NCBI GenBank assembly: GCA_016784025.1
Contig: JADHVL010000016.1
Coordinates: forward strand, 27,152 to 91,151
Direction: 5' to 3'
Source of the DNA: Fidelibacterota bacterium
Lineage (GTDB): Bacteria > Fidelibacterota > UBA8477 > JABMPR01
Length of the DNA stretch: 64,000 nt
The notes beneath the pieces are model-generated. The model was not told the origin of the DNA. It saw only the letters and a program-made list of their open reading frames with translations, and ran no database searches. Below, one piece after another: positions 28,609 through 35,514 of the stretch (positions within the stretch are counted from its first letter, which is position 1; each line of letters begins with the position of its first letter). Made by a program: the position numbers and the translations under genes.

Positions 28609-29555
28609 TGAATGTAAACTATAACCCAGCCTCCGTTTTTAATCAGGATGTGGACTTCACATTCTATCTCATTTTTATAATATCCATCCTGTGTTTGGTT
28701 GGAATTACTGGCTTTATGATCTTCAGCGTTATTAAATACAGTCGGAAAAACAACCCCACACCTTCCAACCTTGAGGGGCATACAGGCCTTGAAATTGTTT
28801 GGACCATTATCCCAACCATCCTGGTGATGTTTATATTTTACTTCGGTATGCAGGGCTTTCTAAAAATGAGGAACGTACCTGAAGATGCCATGGAAATAAA
28901 GGTAGACGCCGGCATGTGGTGGTGGAAGTTTACCTACCCCAATGGTCTGGAACAAAACACAGCCCAAGGCCTTACTGTTCCAGCAGACACACCAATATAT
29001 CTACCTCTGCATTCAGTTGATGTGATCCACTCCTTTTACATCCCTGCATTTCGAGTGAAAATGGATGTGGTTCCCAAGGCTGCCGGGGCCAAAGACAACT
29101 ACACCTGGTTTGAAGCCAGCCAGATCGGTGATTTTGACCTGTTCTGCGCTGAATATTGCGGTTTAAACCACGCCCAAATGATTACCAAGGTCCATGTGCT
29201 CACCAAACCTGACTATCAAGCCTGGCTTGAGGAACAATCCGCTGGTTTTATCAAACAACAGGCCGAAAACCCGGGCCTGGCTTTGATTACATCAAAAGCC
29301 TGCTTTGCCTGTCATAGCAGCGATGGCACCAAGTTGGTTGGTCCTTCATTCAAGGGCTTATATGGAAAAACAGAAGTGGTTGTCACAAATGGCGAAGAGC
29401 GTGAAATAACCGTAGATGATGCCTATTTGAAGACCGCAATAATGGAACCATCAAAAGACATTGTGAAGGGTTATCAACCCCTTATGCCGCCCATGCCTTT
29501 GACTGCTGACGAGGTTCAAGCGATTATCGATCACATCAAGGAACTGTCTGAGTGA
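28608..29555 (+). CDS. ctaC: Cytochrome c oxidase subunit II with fused cytochrome c (caa3 type)
   Basis: This is a 315-residue subunit. Two N-terminal helices (about 20-40 and 65-85) are followed by the cupredoxin domain with CuA ligands HSFYIPAFRVKMD and FCAEYCGLNHAQM. A C-terminal monoheme cytochrome c follows from about residue 220: CFACHS is the heme site, with a distal methionine likely in PLMPPMPLTADEV. Electrons pass from cytochrome c to CuA. The fused cytochrome identifies a caa3 oxidase, which can accept electrons directly from the ActE or ActA cytochromes of alternative complex III. The gene order D-E-F-C is not the more common C-D-E-F. Confidence 0.96.
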   Translation: MNVNYNPASVFNQDVDFTFYLIFIISILCLVGITGFMIFSVIKYSRKNNPTPSNLEGHTGLEIVWTIIPTILVMFIFYFGMQGFLKMRNVPEDAMEIKVDAGMWWWKFTYPNGLEQNTAQGLTVPADTPIYLPLHSVDVIHSFYIPAFRVKMDVVPKAAGAKDNYTWFEASQIGDFDLFCAEYCGLNHAQMITKVHVLTKPDYQAWLEEQSAGFIKQQAENPGLALITSKACFACHSSDGTKLVGPSFKGLYGKTEVVVTNGEEREITVDDAYLKTAIMEPSKDIVKGYQPLMPPMPLTADEVQAIIDHIKELSE

Positions 29556-29832
29556 CGCCAGCATGTGTCACCCTGAGGAAGCCTTTGCTGAACGAAGTCG
29601 AAGCATCGATTGGCGACCGTAAAGAAAGAGTCATACTTCGACAGGCTCAGCAAGACACTTTGATATTTAGGGGAGACACAGAAATCCTCACGATGACACT
29701 CCTTTTGTCATCCCGAGCGGAGTCGAGGGATAAATATTTATTCTGACGAGCAAAACCTCTCGACTCCGCTCGAGGAGACGAAAAAAGATCACCATATAAG
29801 AACAAGGTCGATATAAGAAAAACCAAGAAAAC
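29556..29832. repeat. Intergenic region with inverted REP-like repeats
   Basis: This non-coding stretch holds several GTCGA-rich inverted repeats. CGAGCGGAGTCGAG at about 29714-29727 pairs with CTCGACTCCGCTCG at about 29759-29772. CTTCGACAGGCTCAGC (about 29637-29652) belongs to the dispersed family CCTTCGACAGGCTCAGG. CTGAACGAAGTCGAAG lies at about 29588-29603. They look like non-coding hairpin elements of a kind scattered in many genomes. They separate the end of ctaC from the ctaB fragment. Confidence 0.7.
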
Positions 29833-29928
29833 ATGCTAAAAGCCTACATCCAACTCTTCCGATTGAAACCCATTTCCATGATTATGCTCATGGTGGTTTT
29901 TGCGCAGATCAAGCAAAAAGCTGACTAA
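29833..29928 (+). pseudogene. Truncated duplicate of the ctaB N-terminus
   Basis: This 31-codon reading frame encodes MLKAYIQLFRLKPISMIM and on to FAQIKQKAD, then a stop. Its first 24 residues differ from the start of the intact ctaB, 98 bp further on, only at residues 2 and 15. The nucleotide differences are mostly silent, so it looks like the remnant of a once-functional paralogue cut down by an internal deletion. Its TAA ends 2 bp before the ctaB ATG, so it could still be translated as a leader. Expression is unknown. Confidence 0.8.
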
Positions 29929-29930
29929 GT

Positions 29931-30791
29931 ATGTTTAAAGCCTATATCCAACTTTTTCGCCTGAAACCCATTCCTATGATTATGCTCATGGTGGTTTTTG
30001 CGCATATGTATGCTTTAAATGAAACCGGTTTACCGTTTCAGTGGACATCCCTCATTATTCTAGTGCTTACCACAGGCATGGCCAATGGAGCCACCTTTGC
30101 CCTGAATCAATACTATGAGCGCCATGGTGATGCAAAAATGATCCGAACCCAGGGTCGCCCAATTCCATCTGGTCAAATATCTCCTCGTGCGGCTCTTATA
30201 GCGGGGCTGGCTTTCTTTGCCCTGGGAATCGCGTTGCAATATGTGTTGATCAATGAAGCAACCGCCCTGGCAACATTTTTATGTGGTGGTTTGTATGTCT
30301 GGAGCTATACCCCGTTGAAGTCACGCTCAAGCATGAGCACTTTAATTGGTTCCTTACCAGGAGCTTTGCTGCCCTTTATCGGCTGGTATTCTGTGACCCA
30401 GGGTGTGAATTTGATGATTCTATGGATGTCCCTCATGATCTTTTTGTGGCAGATTCCACATACCTTTGTGATCTGTTATCGCTATAAAGATCAATATCTG
30501 GCTGCAGGTGGCAAGCAATTACCGTTTGTTGCTGGAGAAGACGCTTCTTTCCGTCAAAGCCTTTGGTATACCCTGATCAATATCCCACTAATTTTTGTGC
30601 CTTTTGTCTTTAAGGTTTCAGGACCAATCTATCTGATGATTGCCACCGTGATTACCATGGGAGCCGTTGTGATGGTCACCCGTTTTTATAGCAATCGCGA
30701 GCTGGCCACAGCCAAACAGTTTTTCCGCTATATGTTGATTTATCTACCAGTCCTGTTTGTGAGCATGGCTGCCAACCGTATGAATTTCTAA
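29931..30791 (+). CDS. ctaB: Protoheme IX farnesyltransferase (heme O synthase)
   Basis: This 286-residue membrane prenyltransferase adds the farnesyl tail to heme b to make heme O, the precursor of heme A for the caa3 oxidase. It has about eight helices. The UbiA/CtaB site is visible: FALNQYYERHGDAKMIRTQG followed by RPIPSGQISP, with the aspartate and the R-T-x-x-RP pattern. The second conserved loop is YRYKDQYLAAGGKQLPFV. No ctaA is near. It is separated from ctaC by the repeat region and the decayed duplicate. Confidence 0.9.
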   Translation: MFKAYIQLFRLKPIPMIMLMVVFAHMYALNETGLPFQWTSLIILVLTTGMANGATFALNQYYERHGDAKMIRTQGRPIPSGQISPRAALIAGLAFFALGIALQYVLINEATALATFLCGGLYVWSYTPLKSRSSMSTLIGSLPGALLPFIGWYSVTQGVNLMILWMSLMIFLWQIPHTFVICYRYKDQYLAAGGKQLPFVAGEDASFRQSLWYTLINIPLIFVPFVFKVSGPIYLMIATVITMGAVVMVTRFYSNRELATAKQFFRYMLIYLPVLFVSMAANRMNF

Positions 30792-30812
30792 AAAACCAAC
30801 TTACCCCTACAG

Positions 30813-31298
30813 TTAGGGATTAAGCATCTTTTGCATGATAAAATCATGCTCATTTTCTTTTACAACCAGAAAACCCAACCGATCATATAAGGCTTTAGCT
30901 GGATTGTTTCGATCTACACTCAAAGAGATGGATGACAGTTCTCTGGCCTGATATTGTCTTGAAATTGAGTTAATGAGTTCTGTGCCGATACCTTTACTTC
31001 GAAACGCAGGAAAAACCGCCACGCCAATCTCAGGGATATCAATACCAACAAAGCCAAAGCCCTCACATGGGGGTTGGTGAGCCCTCCCCCAGACAGCACC
31101 AACCAACTGTCCATTCTCCTCAGCCACTACAGCCAAGTCATGGGGAATTGATCCCCAGTCCTTATAGTACTTTAATAATTCTGGTAACTCCAGAACTGAG
31201 CGTGGATAGGCTTTCCTTCCCTTTGGAACAAAAAGAGATTCATAGAGCATTTCTTTAAGAAAACCAGATTCAGATGGATGCATTTCCCGATCAATCAC
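30813..31298 (-). CDS. GNAT-family N-acetyltransferase
   Basis: This 161-residue protein has the GNAT acetyl-CoA motif: IGVAVFPAFRSKGIGTELINS with R-x-x-G-I-G. It ends in the typical ISLSVDRNNPAKALYDRLGF. The conserved N-terminal start is MIDREMHPSESGFLKEML, and LVGAVWGRAHQPPCEGFGF is the second strand pair. The acceptor is unknown. It overlaps the downstream end of the upstream membrane-protein gene by 4 bp, so the two are probably translated together. Confidence 0.87.
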   Translation of the reverse strand: MIDREMHPSESGFLKEMLYESLFVPKGRKAYPRSVLELPELLKYYKDWGSIPHDLAVVAEENGQLVGAVWGRAHQPPCEGFGFVGIDIPEIGVAVFPAFRSKGIGTELINSISRQYQARELSSISLSVDRNNPAKALYDRLGFLVVKENEHDFIMQKMLNP

Positions 31299-31795
31299 GG
31301 GACAGGAACGCTGGGTTTTAGTTTTCTTCGCTCATTCAGATAAATCAACAATCCCAACAGAACAAAGCCGTATTCACCGATATATGCAACCGTCTCAAAA
31401 CGCCACAATCCCAGTCCAATCGTTTGGGCTCTATCAAAAAAAAGGGGCATGCCTGTATCTGCAGCATAAAAAGCGATCTTGGGAGAGGCTATAATATCCA
31501 GGAATGTGTGACTGAAAACCAGACCCCCTATAATCAGTGCTGTTCTTTGACTTTTACTAATCCAGAGCACAAAACCCCCGGCAAGTACCGACCAGAACAC
31601 ACCCATGACAAGACTGTGAGAATACGGTGAATATGATCCTGTTGCATCTGTGGGAATGGTTTCAATACCCATAGCCCATAATATCATAAAGATGACTTCG
31701 ATAAACTCTGAAGCCAGAATGAGCCAGCCCACATTTATTTTTGGAGCGATTCTTTTGGCTGCCAGACCCACACCAATATGTGCCATAGCTGGCAT
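31295..31795 (-). CDS. Membrane protein of the YdjM/metal-dependent-hydrolase-like type
   Basis: This 166-residue protein has four or five membrane helices. Histidine-containing turns occur at AMAHIGVGLAA, SPYSHSLVMGVFWS and FSHTFLDIIAS, which recall the DUF457/YdjM family of small membrane proteins with conserved His and Asp. Activity in that family is unproven. The SHT..D pattern is consistent with a metal site facing the membrane surface. It overlaps the GNAT gene by 4 bp. Confidence 0.62.
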   Translation of the reverse strand: MPAMAHIGVGLAAKRIAPKINVGWLILASEFIEVIFMILWAMGIETIPTDATGSYSPYSHSLVMGVFWSVLAGGFVLWISKSQRTALIIGGLVFSHTFLDIIASPKIAFYAADTGMPLFFDRAQTIGLGLWRFETVAYIGEYGFVLLGLLIYLNERRKLKPSVPVP

Positions 31796-31983
31796 ATACT
31801 CCCCCTTGTGTTATCAATTAAAAAGTAGAGCAGAAAATAATCTAAACAGGCATCACAAAATGAAAAAACATTTGTTATAAAGCCGACATGCTATGGTGTT
31901 TATATGGGTTATTAAACTTTAGAAGAAGGTCGTGCATTGAAAAAGTCTATTCGACATTAAGTCGAAACCATGGTGAGAAGGAG

Positions 31984-32355
31984 TTACTTTTTATCTAGAT
32001 AGCTTTCGATTTCACCCAAAAAGGTGTCGGGATTAATGGGTTTCTTTATATACCCAGTACATCCAGCATTTATGGCTTTTTCTTGATCGCCAGGCATGGC
32101 ATAAGAGGTGATAGCCACAATGGGAACCGCTTTAAGGGCATCGTCTTTTCGGAGCTCCATGGCCACTTCATAGCCATTCATTTTGGGAAGCTGGATATCC
32201 AGCAAAATTAAATCGGGCTGCACGGATTTAGCCAATTCCACACCGTCTTGTCCATCATAAGCCTGAGAAACACCATGACCGTTTTTCTGAAGAAGAAAGG
32301 AGATCAGATACATGTTGTTTTCATTATCTTCAATAATAAGTGTTTTAGTCTTCAT
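31984..32355 (-). CDS. Single-domain response regulator
   Basis: This 123-residue protein is one receiver domain with no output domain. The acidic pocket is IIEDNENN, the phosphoacceptor Asp is residue 53 (LILLDIQLPKMNGYEV), the conserved Ser/Thr is in AITSYAM, and the lysine is in GYIKKPINPD. It resembles DivK/CheY-type proteins that act through protein contact. It lies 3 bp downstream of the histidine kinase gene and is its evident partner. Confidence 0.93.
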   Translation of the reverse strand: MKTKTLIIEDNENNMYLISFLLQKNGHGVSQAYDGQDGVELAKSVQPDLILLDIQLPKMNGYEVAMELRKDDALKAVPIVAITSYAMPGDQEKAINAGCTGYIKKPINPDTFLGEIESYLDKK

Positions 32356-32358
32356 GTT

Positions 32359-33822
32359 TTATTTCTCCAGGGTTACAGGCAAGGCGACTGAAAAAGTGCT
32401 TCCAACACCGGGCTCACTTACCACGGTTATATTGCCACTTAACAATTCAACCAATTTTTTACTAATGGCCAACCCGAGACCGGAACCTTCTTTAACGCGA
32501 TCCAGACCAGTATCAATCTGACGAAAGGTTTCAAAAATGGTTTCCAGGTCTTTTTCGCTAATCCCAATGCCAGTATCGATGACATCTATATACAAAAAGT
32601 CCTCTTTCAGGTAGCTGTTAACAATGATTTCACCTTCGTCAGTAAACTTGATTGCGTTGTTTATCAAGTTCAGCAAGACTTGCTCCAGCCGTCTTTTATC
32701 ACTGAATAGCCGGGGCATGTTTGACTCAATATTGTGTCTGAGGCGCAACCCCTTTTTTTCAGCAAAAGGTCTCAGAGAGCTCACGGCCATGACCAGTAGC
32801 AAGTCCACCTTAAAGTCTTCATCATAGACCTGAATGCGTCCCGATTCAATTTTAGAAATATCGAGAATATCGTTTATCAACTCCAATAAATGTGAAGCGC
32901 TCCCCTTAACCATACTTAGCTGCTTGGTTTGCTCTTCTGATAGAGGTCCAGCCATTCCCTGCAGGAGGATACCGGTAAAGCCAATGATAGAATTTAGGGG
33001 TGTTCGCAATTCGTGAGACATGGATGCCAAAAAAGCTGACTTCAGATGGTCAGACTCTTCTGCTTTTGTTTTGGCAGCCTCCAACTCAACAGTTCTCTCT
33101 GCCACGAGCTTTTCAAGGTGTTGTTCATGGTCGTGAATTTTCCCAAGCATGTCGTTAAAACTGCCTACAAGCAGACCAATCTCATCTCGGGAGTTTGATT
33201 TTACTCGAATAGTGTAATCACCGGATTCTTTAATCTGTTTGGCCGTCTCAGCCAGCTTGCCAATGGAGTCGGATATGGGTCTTTGAGCACGGATTGACAA
33301 AAGTCCAGCCAGAATTATACCTGCAATAAAGAGCAAAAAGGATTGCCAGACCGCCTCAAGTAACTCTGACCTCCGATTACTTGAATCTAACCTTAGGGCT
33401 ATCCAGCCGACTTTTAAATCGTCGAAAATAATTTTTTTTGTAAGAACAAAATACCCATGTCCAGCCGATTTTCTCTCGGCATCCAAAAGACCAAAACTAT
33501 AGTCAGTAAAACCTTTTCGGTCAAAACGGGCAAAAACGTCACCGCGGTGGTCATAAACCACTGCATTGAGAACATCTGTTTGGGTTTCCAGCGATTCCAG
33601 CACATCAGTTGCGGCCTCGTTGTCAAAAAACAATAGAGCCGAAATGCTATTGGAACCTAATACTTCCGCCAGAGTTGACATGCGGGTAAATGCACGGACT
33701 TCATATTGGTGATACTGGCTATACAGATAGATACCCACAAAGAAAACCAGGATAAACAGGGTCGTAAAAAGTTGAATTGAAATCAGCTTTAATTTGATTG
33801 ACAGGTCTTGAAATTTAGTCAC
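32359..33822 (-). CDS. Membrane histidine kinase with CHASE8-like sensor and HAMP domain
   Basis: This is a 487-residue sensor kinase. First helix at about residues 13-34, then a periplasmic domain of about 115 residues containing NSISALLFFDNEAATDVLESL and NAVVYDHRGDVFARF, the pattern of CHASE8 sensors as found in the diguanylate cyclase YfiN. Second helix at about 158-176, HAMP to about 230, a short coiled coil, then HisKA with phosphoacceptor His270 (MSHELRTPLNSIIGF). The ATPase has N box LINNAIKFT, DTGIGI and GSGLGLAISK. It overlaps the YfiR-like gene by 8 bp. Confidence 0.92.
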   Translation of the reverse strand: MTKFQDLSIKLKLISIQLFTTLFILVFFVGIYLYSQYHQYEVRAFTRMSTLAEVLGSNSISALLFFDNEAATDVLESLETQTDVLNAVVYDHRGDVFARFDRKGFTDYSFGLLDAERKSAGHGYFVLTKKIIFDDLKVGWIALRLDSSNRRSELLEAVWQSFLLFIAGIILAGLLSIRAQRPISDSIGKLAETAKQIKESGDYTIRVKSNSRDEIGLLVGSFNDMLGKIHDHEQHLEKLVAERTVELEAAKTKAEESDHLKSAFLASMSHELRTPLNSIIGFTGILLQGMAGPLSEEQTKQLSMVKGSASHLLELINDILDISKIESGRIQVYDEDFKVDLLLVMAVSSLRPFAEKKGLRLRHNIESNMPRLFSDKRRLEQVLLNLINNAIKFTDEGEIIVNSYLKEDFLYIDVIDTGIGISEKDLETIFETFRQIDTGLDRVKEGSGLGLAISKKLVELLSGNITVVSEPGVGSTFSVALPVTLEK

Positions 33823-34387
33823 GGAAAGGGGTTTCCTCTTCGCCGACTAAAATTGCCAGCTTTAACAAGTGAGAACTAGCCGTCAGATTGGCGGCCTGGA
33901 GCGCTTTGCGATTTATTTCCAGCTTTATTTTGCCATCACGCTTTATGAAATTAATAGCGCCATCGCTGGTGGCGAAGCCAAGTGATTCTCCAACCAACAG
34001 TATGTTTTGAGGTGGAATCTTTGGACGCAGTTTGTGAAAAGCTTCGGTTTGATTAATGGGGACAAAAAGAATGTCACAAACCTCAATTTCCTCAACACTT
34101 TCTACTCGCTCAACCTCAATTTTTTGACCCTCTGAAGCTCGTTCTTTGGACATTTGTCTTAAGGGAAGTAGAATATCATCTAACCCATAAACACCTATTT
34201 TGAAATTTTTAACGGTGTCCAGGGTTGTCCAGCTTATGTATTTTGTAAAATTAATTAAAAAGACAGCCTTCATCCGCGTATCAGGATTCACACGAATTCG
34301 CTGAGCCTGAATAGAAAGCAGAGGCACAAGGAGCAGCAAGACACCACGTATCAAGAGGGGGCGAAGAATAAAAAACCGGTTAAACAT
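33815..34387 (-). CDS. YfiR-family periplasmic protein (DUF4154)
   Basis: This 190-residue protein has an N-terminal signal peptide (MFNRFFILRPLLIRGVLLLL, ending near SIQA). The mature part shows the family pattern: MKAVFLINFTKYISWTT, FKIGVYGLDDIL, VCDILFVP, ILLVGESLGFATSDGAINFI and KIKLEINRKALQAANLTASS. YfiR in Pseudomonas is a periplasmic repressor of the CHASE8 diguanylate cyclase YfiN. It has only one cysteine here, so the disulfides of Pseudomonas YfiR are missing. ATG 34387 directly precedes the signal peptide; an in-frame TTG at 34450 is less likely. It heads the operon yfiR-like / kinase / regulator. Confidence 0.87.
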   Translation of the reverse strand: MFNRFFILRPLLIRGVLLLLVPLLSIQAQRIRVNPDTRMKAVFLINFTKYISWTTLDTVKNFKIGVYGLDDILLPLRQMSKERASEGQKIEVERVESVEEIEVCDILFVPINQTEAFHKLRPKIPPQNILLVGESLGFATSDGAINFIKRDGKIKLEINRKALQAANLTASSHLLKLAILVGEEETPFRD

Positions 34388-34524
34388 CTGTGTTGAAACA
34401 AACTCCTTTAGTTTAGCCCTCAAGCTAAGTGGAGAGCGAGCTGTTTCCAAAAAAGAAGCGCGGCCAAAAGGGTTGTTGTGATAATGTTCACATCTGATCT
34501 AAACAGTGTTTTTAAGTGGAGCAG

Positions 34525-34554
34525 GAAAAAAGAAACAGGTTAAAATTAAACCTG
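34525..34554 (-). terminator. Probable terminator after the activase gene
   Basis: CAGGTT at 34536-34541 pairs with AACCTG at 34549-34554. On the minus strand the stem is followed by TTTCTTTTTT. It lies a few bases downstream of the activase stop codon. Confidence 0.55.
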
Positions 34555-34561
34555 CCGAACT

Positions 34562-35470
34562 TCATCCCCCAATACTGGCCAAGACCCCAAAGCCATTGAA
34601 AATCTCGACAATTTCCAACTGACGATGTTGGTCAGGTTCACCCATGAGGGTTGAATCATAACTTTGCCCCAGTTTTTCATGTTTTTTAGCAGCAGAATTG
34701 TGGAAGGGTAGCAGGTTAACGGCTCTCGTCTTTCCAGGTAAGGCGGCAATGAAAGCCGCTGTAGCTTCAATGTTTTGATCATCATCATTTACACCTTTGA
34801 TGAGCGGTATTCGGATGACGATGTCAACATCCGTTTTGGCCAGGAGCTGCAAATTGATCAGAATATTTTTGTTGTTGACCCCCGTATACATGAGGTGTTT
34901 TTCCGAGTCTATCATTTTCAAATCGAACAAAAACAACTCGGTCTTAGCTGCAACCTGCATCAACAATTCGGCGCTGGCAAGTCCAGCAGTATCCACACAT
35001 CGATGAATACCCCTATTTCCACATTCATCCAGCAGAGGAATCAAAAGGTCGGGGTGCATGAGCGGCTCTCCCCCTGAAAAGGTTACCCCACCTCCTGATT
35101 CATCCATGAGTGACTTTTCGCTAGAGATAACCCTAATGATGTCGTTTATCATGAGCTGCTCCCCTGACATTTCTGTTGCCCTGGTGGGGCAAACCTCCGC
35201 ACACTTACCACACAGAACACATAGATCCTGGTTTGTGACAATACCATCTGATGTCAGAATGCAGGCGTTTTGCTCACAAGCCTCAACACAAGCTTCGCAA
35301 CCAATACATTTTTCCCGGCTATACATTTTTTGTATTACCGTGGAGTGACTTTCTGGATTGTGACACCACGCGCAGGACAAGGGACAGCCCTTAAAAAAGA
35401 CAGTAACCCGGATGCCAGGGCCGTCATTAATAGCATAGCGCTTGATATCAAAAATGAGGCTGGAGCTCAT
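34562..35470 (-). CDS. Glycyl radical enzyme activase (radical SAM)
   Basis: This protein of about 302 residues installs the glycyl radical on its partner enzyme. The radical SAM cluster motif is CPLSCAWC (C-x3-C-x2-C). Two extra ferredoxin-type clusters follow: CIGCEACVEACEQNAC and CVLCGKCAEVCPTRA, as in activases of dehydratase- and lyase-type glycyl radical enzymes and unlike PflA. SAM-binding GGGVTFSGGEPLMHPD is present. ATG 35470 gives the typical N-terminus SSSLIFDIKRYAINDGPG; a TTG at 35503 would add 11 residues. It lies 44 bp downstream of the enzyme gene. Confidence 0.93.
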   Translation of the reverse strand: MSSSLIFDIKRYAINDGPGIRVTVFFKGCPLSCAWCHNPESHSTVIQKMYSREKCIGCEACVEACEQNACILTSDGIVTNQDLCVLCGKCAEVCPTRATEMSGEQLMINDIIRVISSEKSLMDESGGGVTFSGGEPLMHPDLLIPLLDECGNRGIHRCVDTAGLASAELLMQVAAKTELFLFDLKMIDSEKHLMYTGVNNKNILINLQLLAKTDVDIVIRIPLIKGVNDDDQNIEATAAFIAALPGKTRAVNLLPFHNSAAKKHEKLGQSYDSTLMGEPDQHRQLEIVEIFNGFGVLASIGG

Positions 35471-35514
35471 TTGGTCTTTGGCTTGAAGCGTGGTGGCTAT
35501 CAAAAGAAGTGGCT

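Noticed and set aside
29552..29746. Open frame of about 64 codons after ctaC
   Set aside because: It runs through inverted repeats, has no ribosome-binding site and no recognisable protein pattern.
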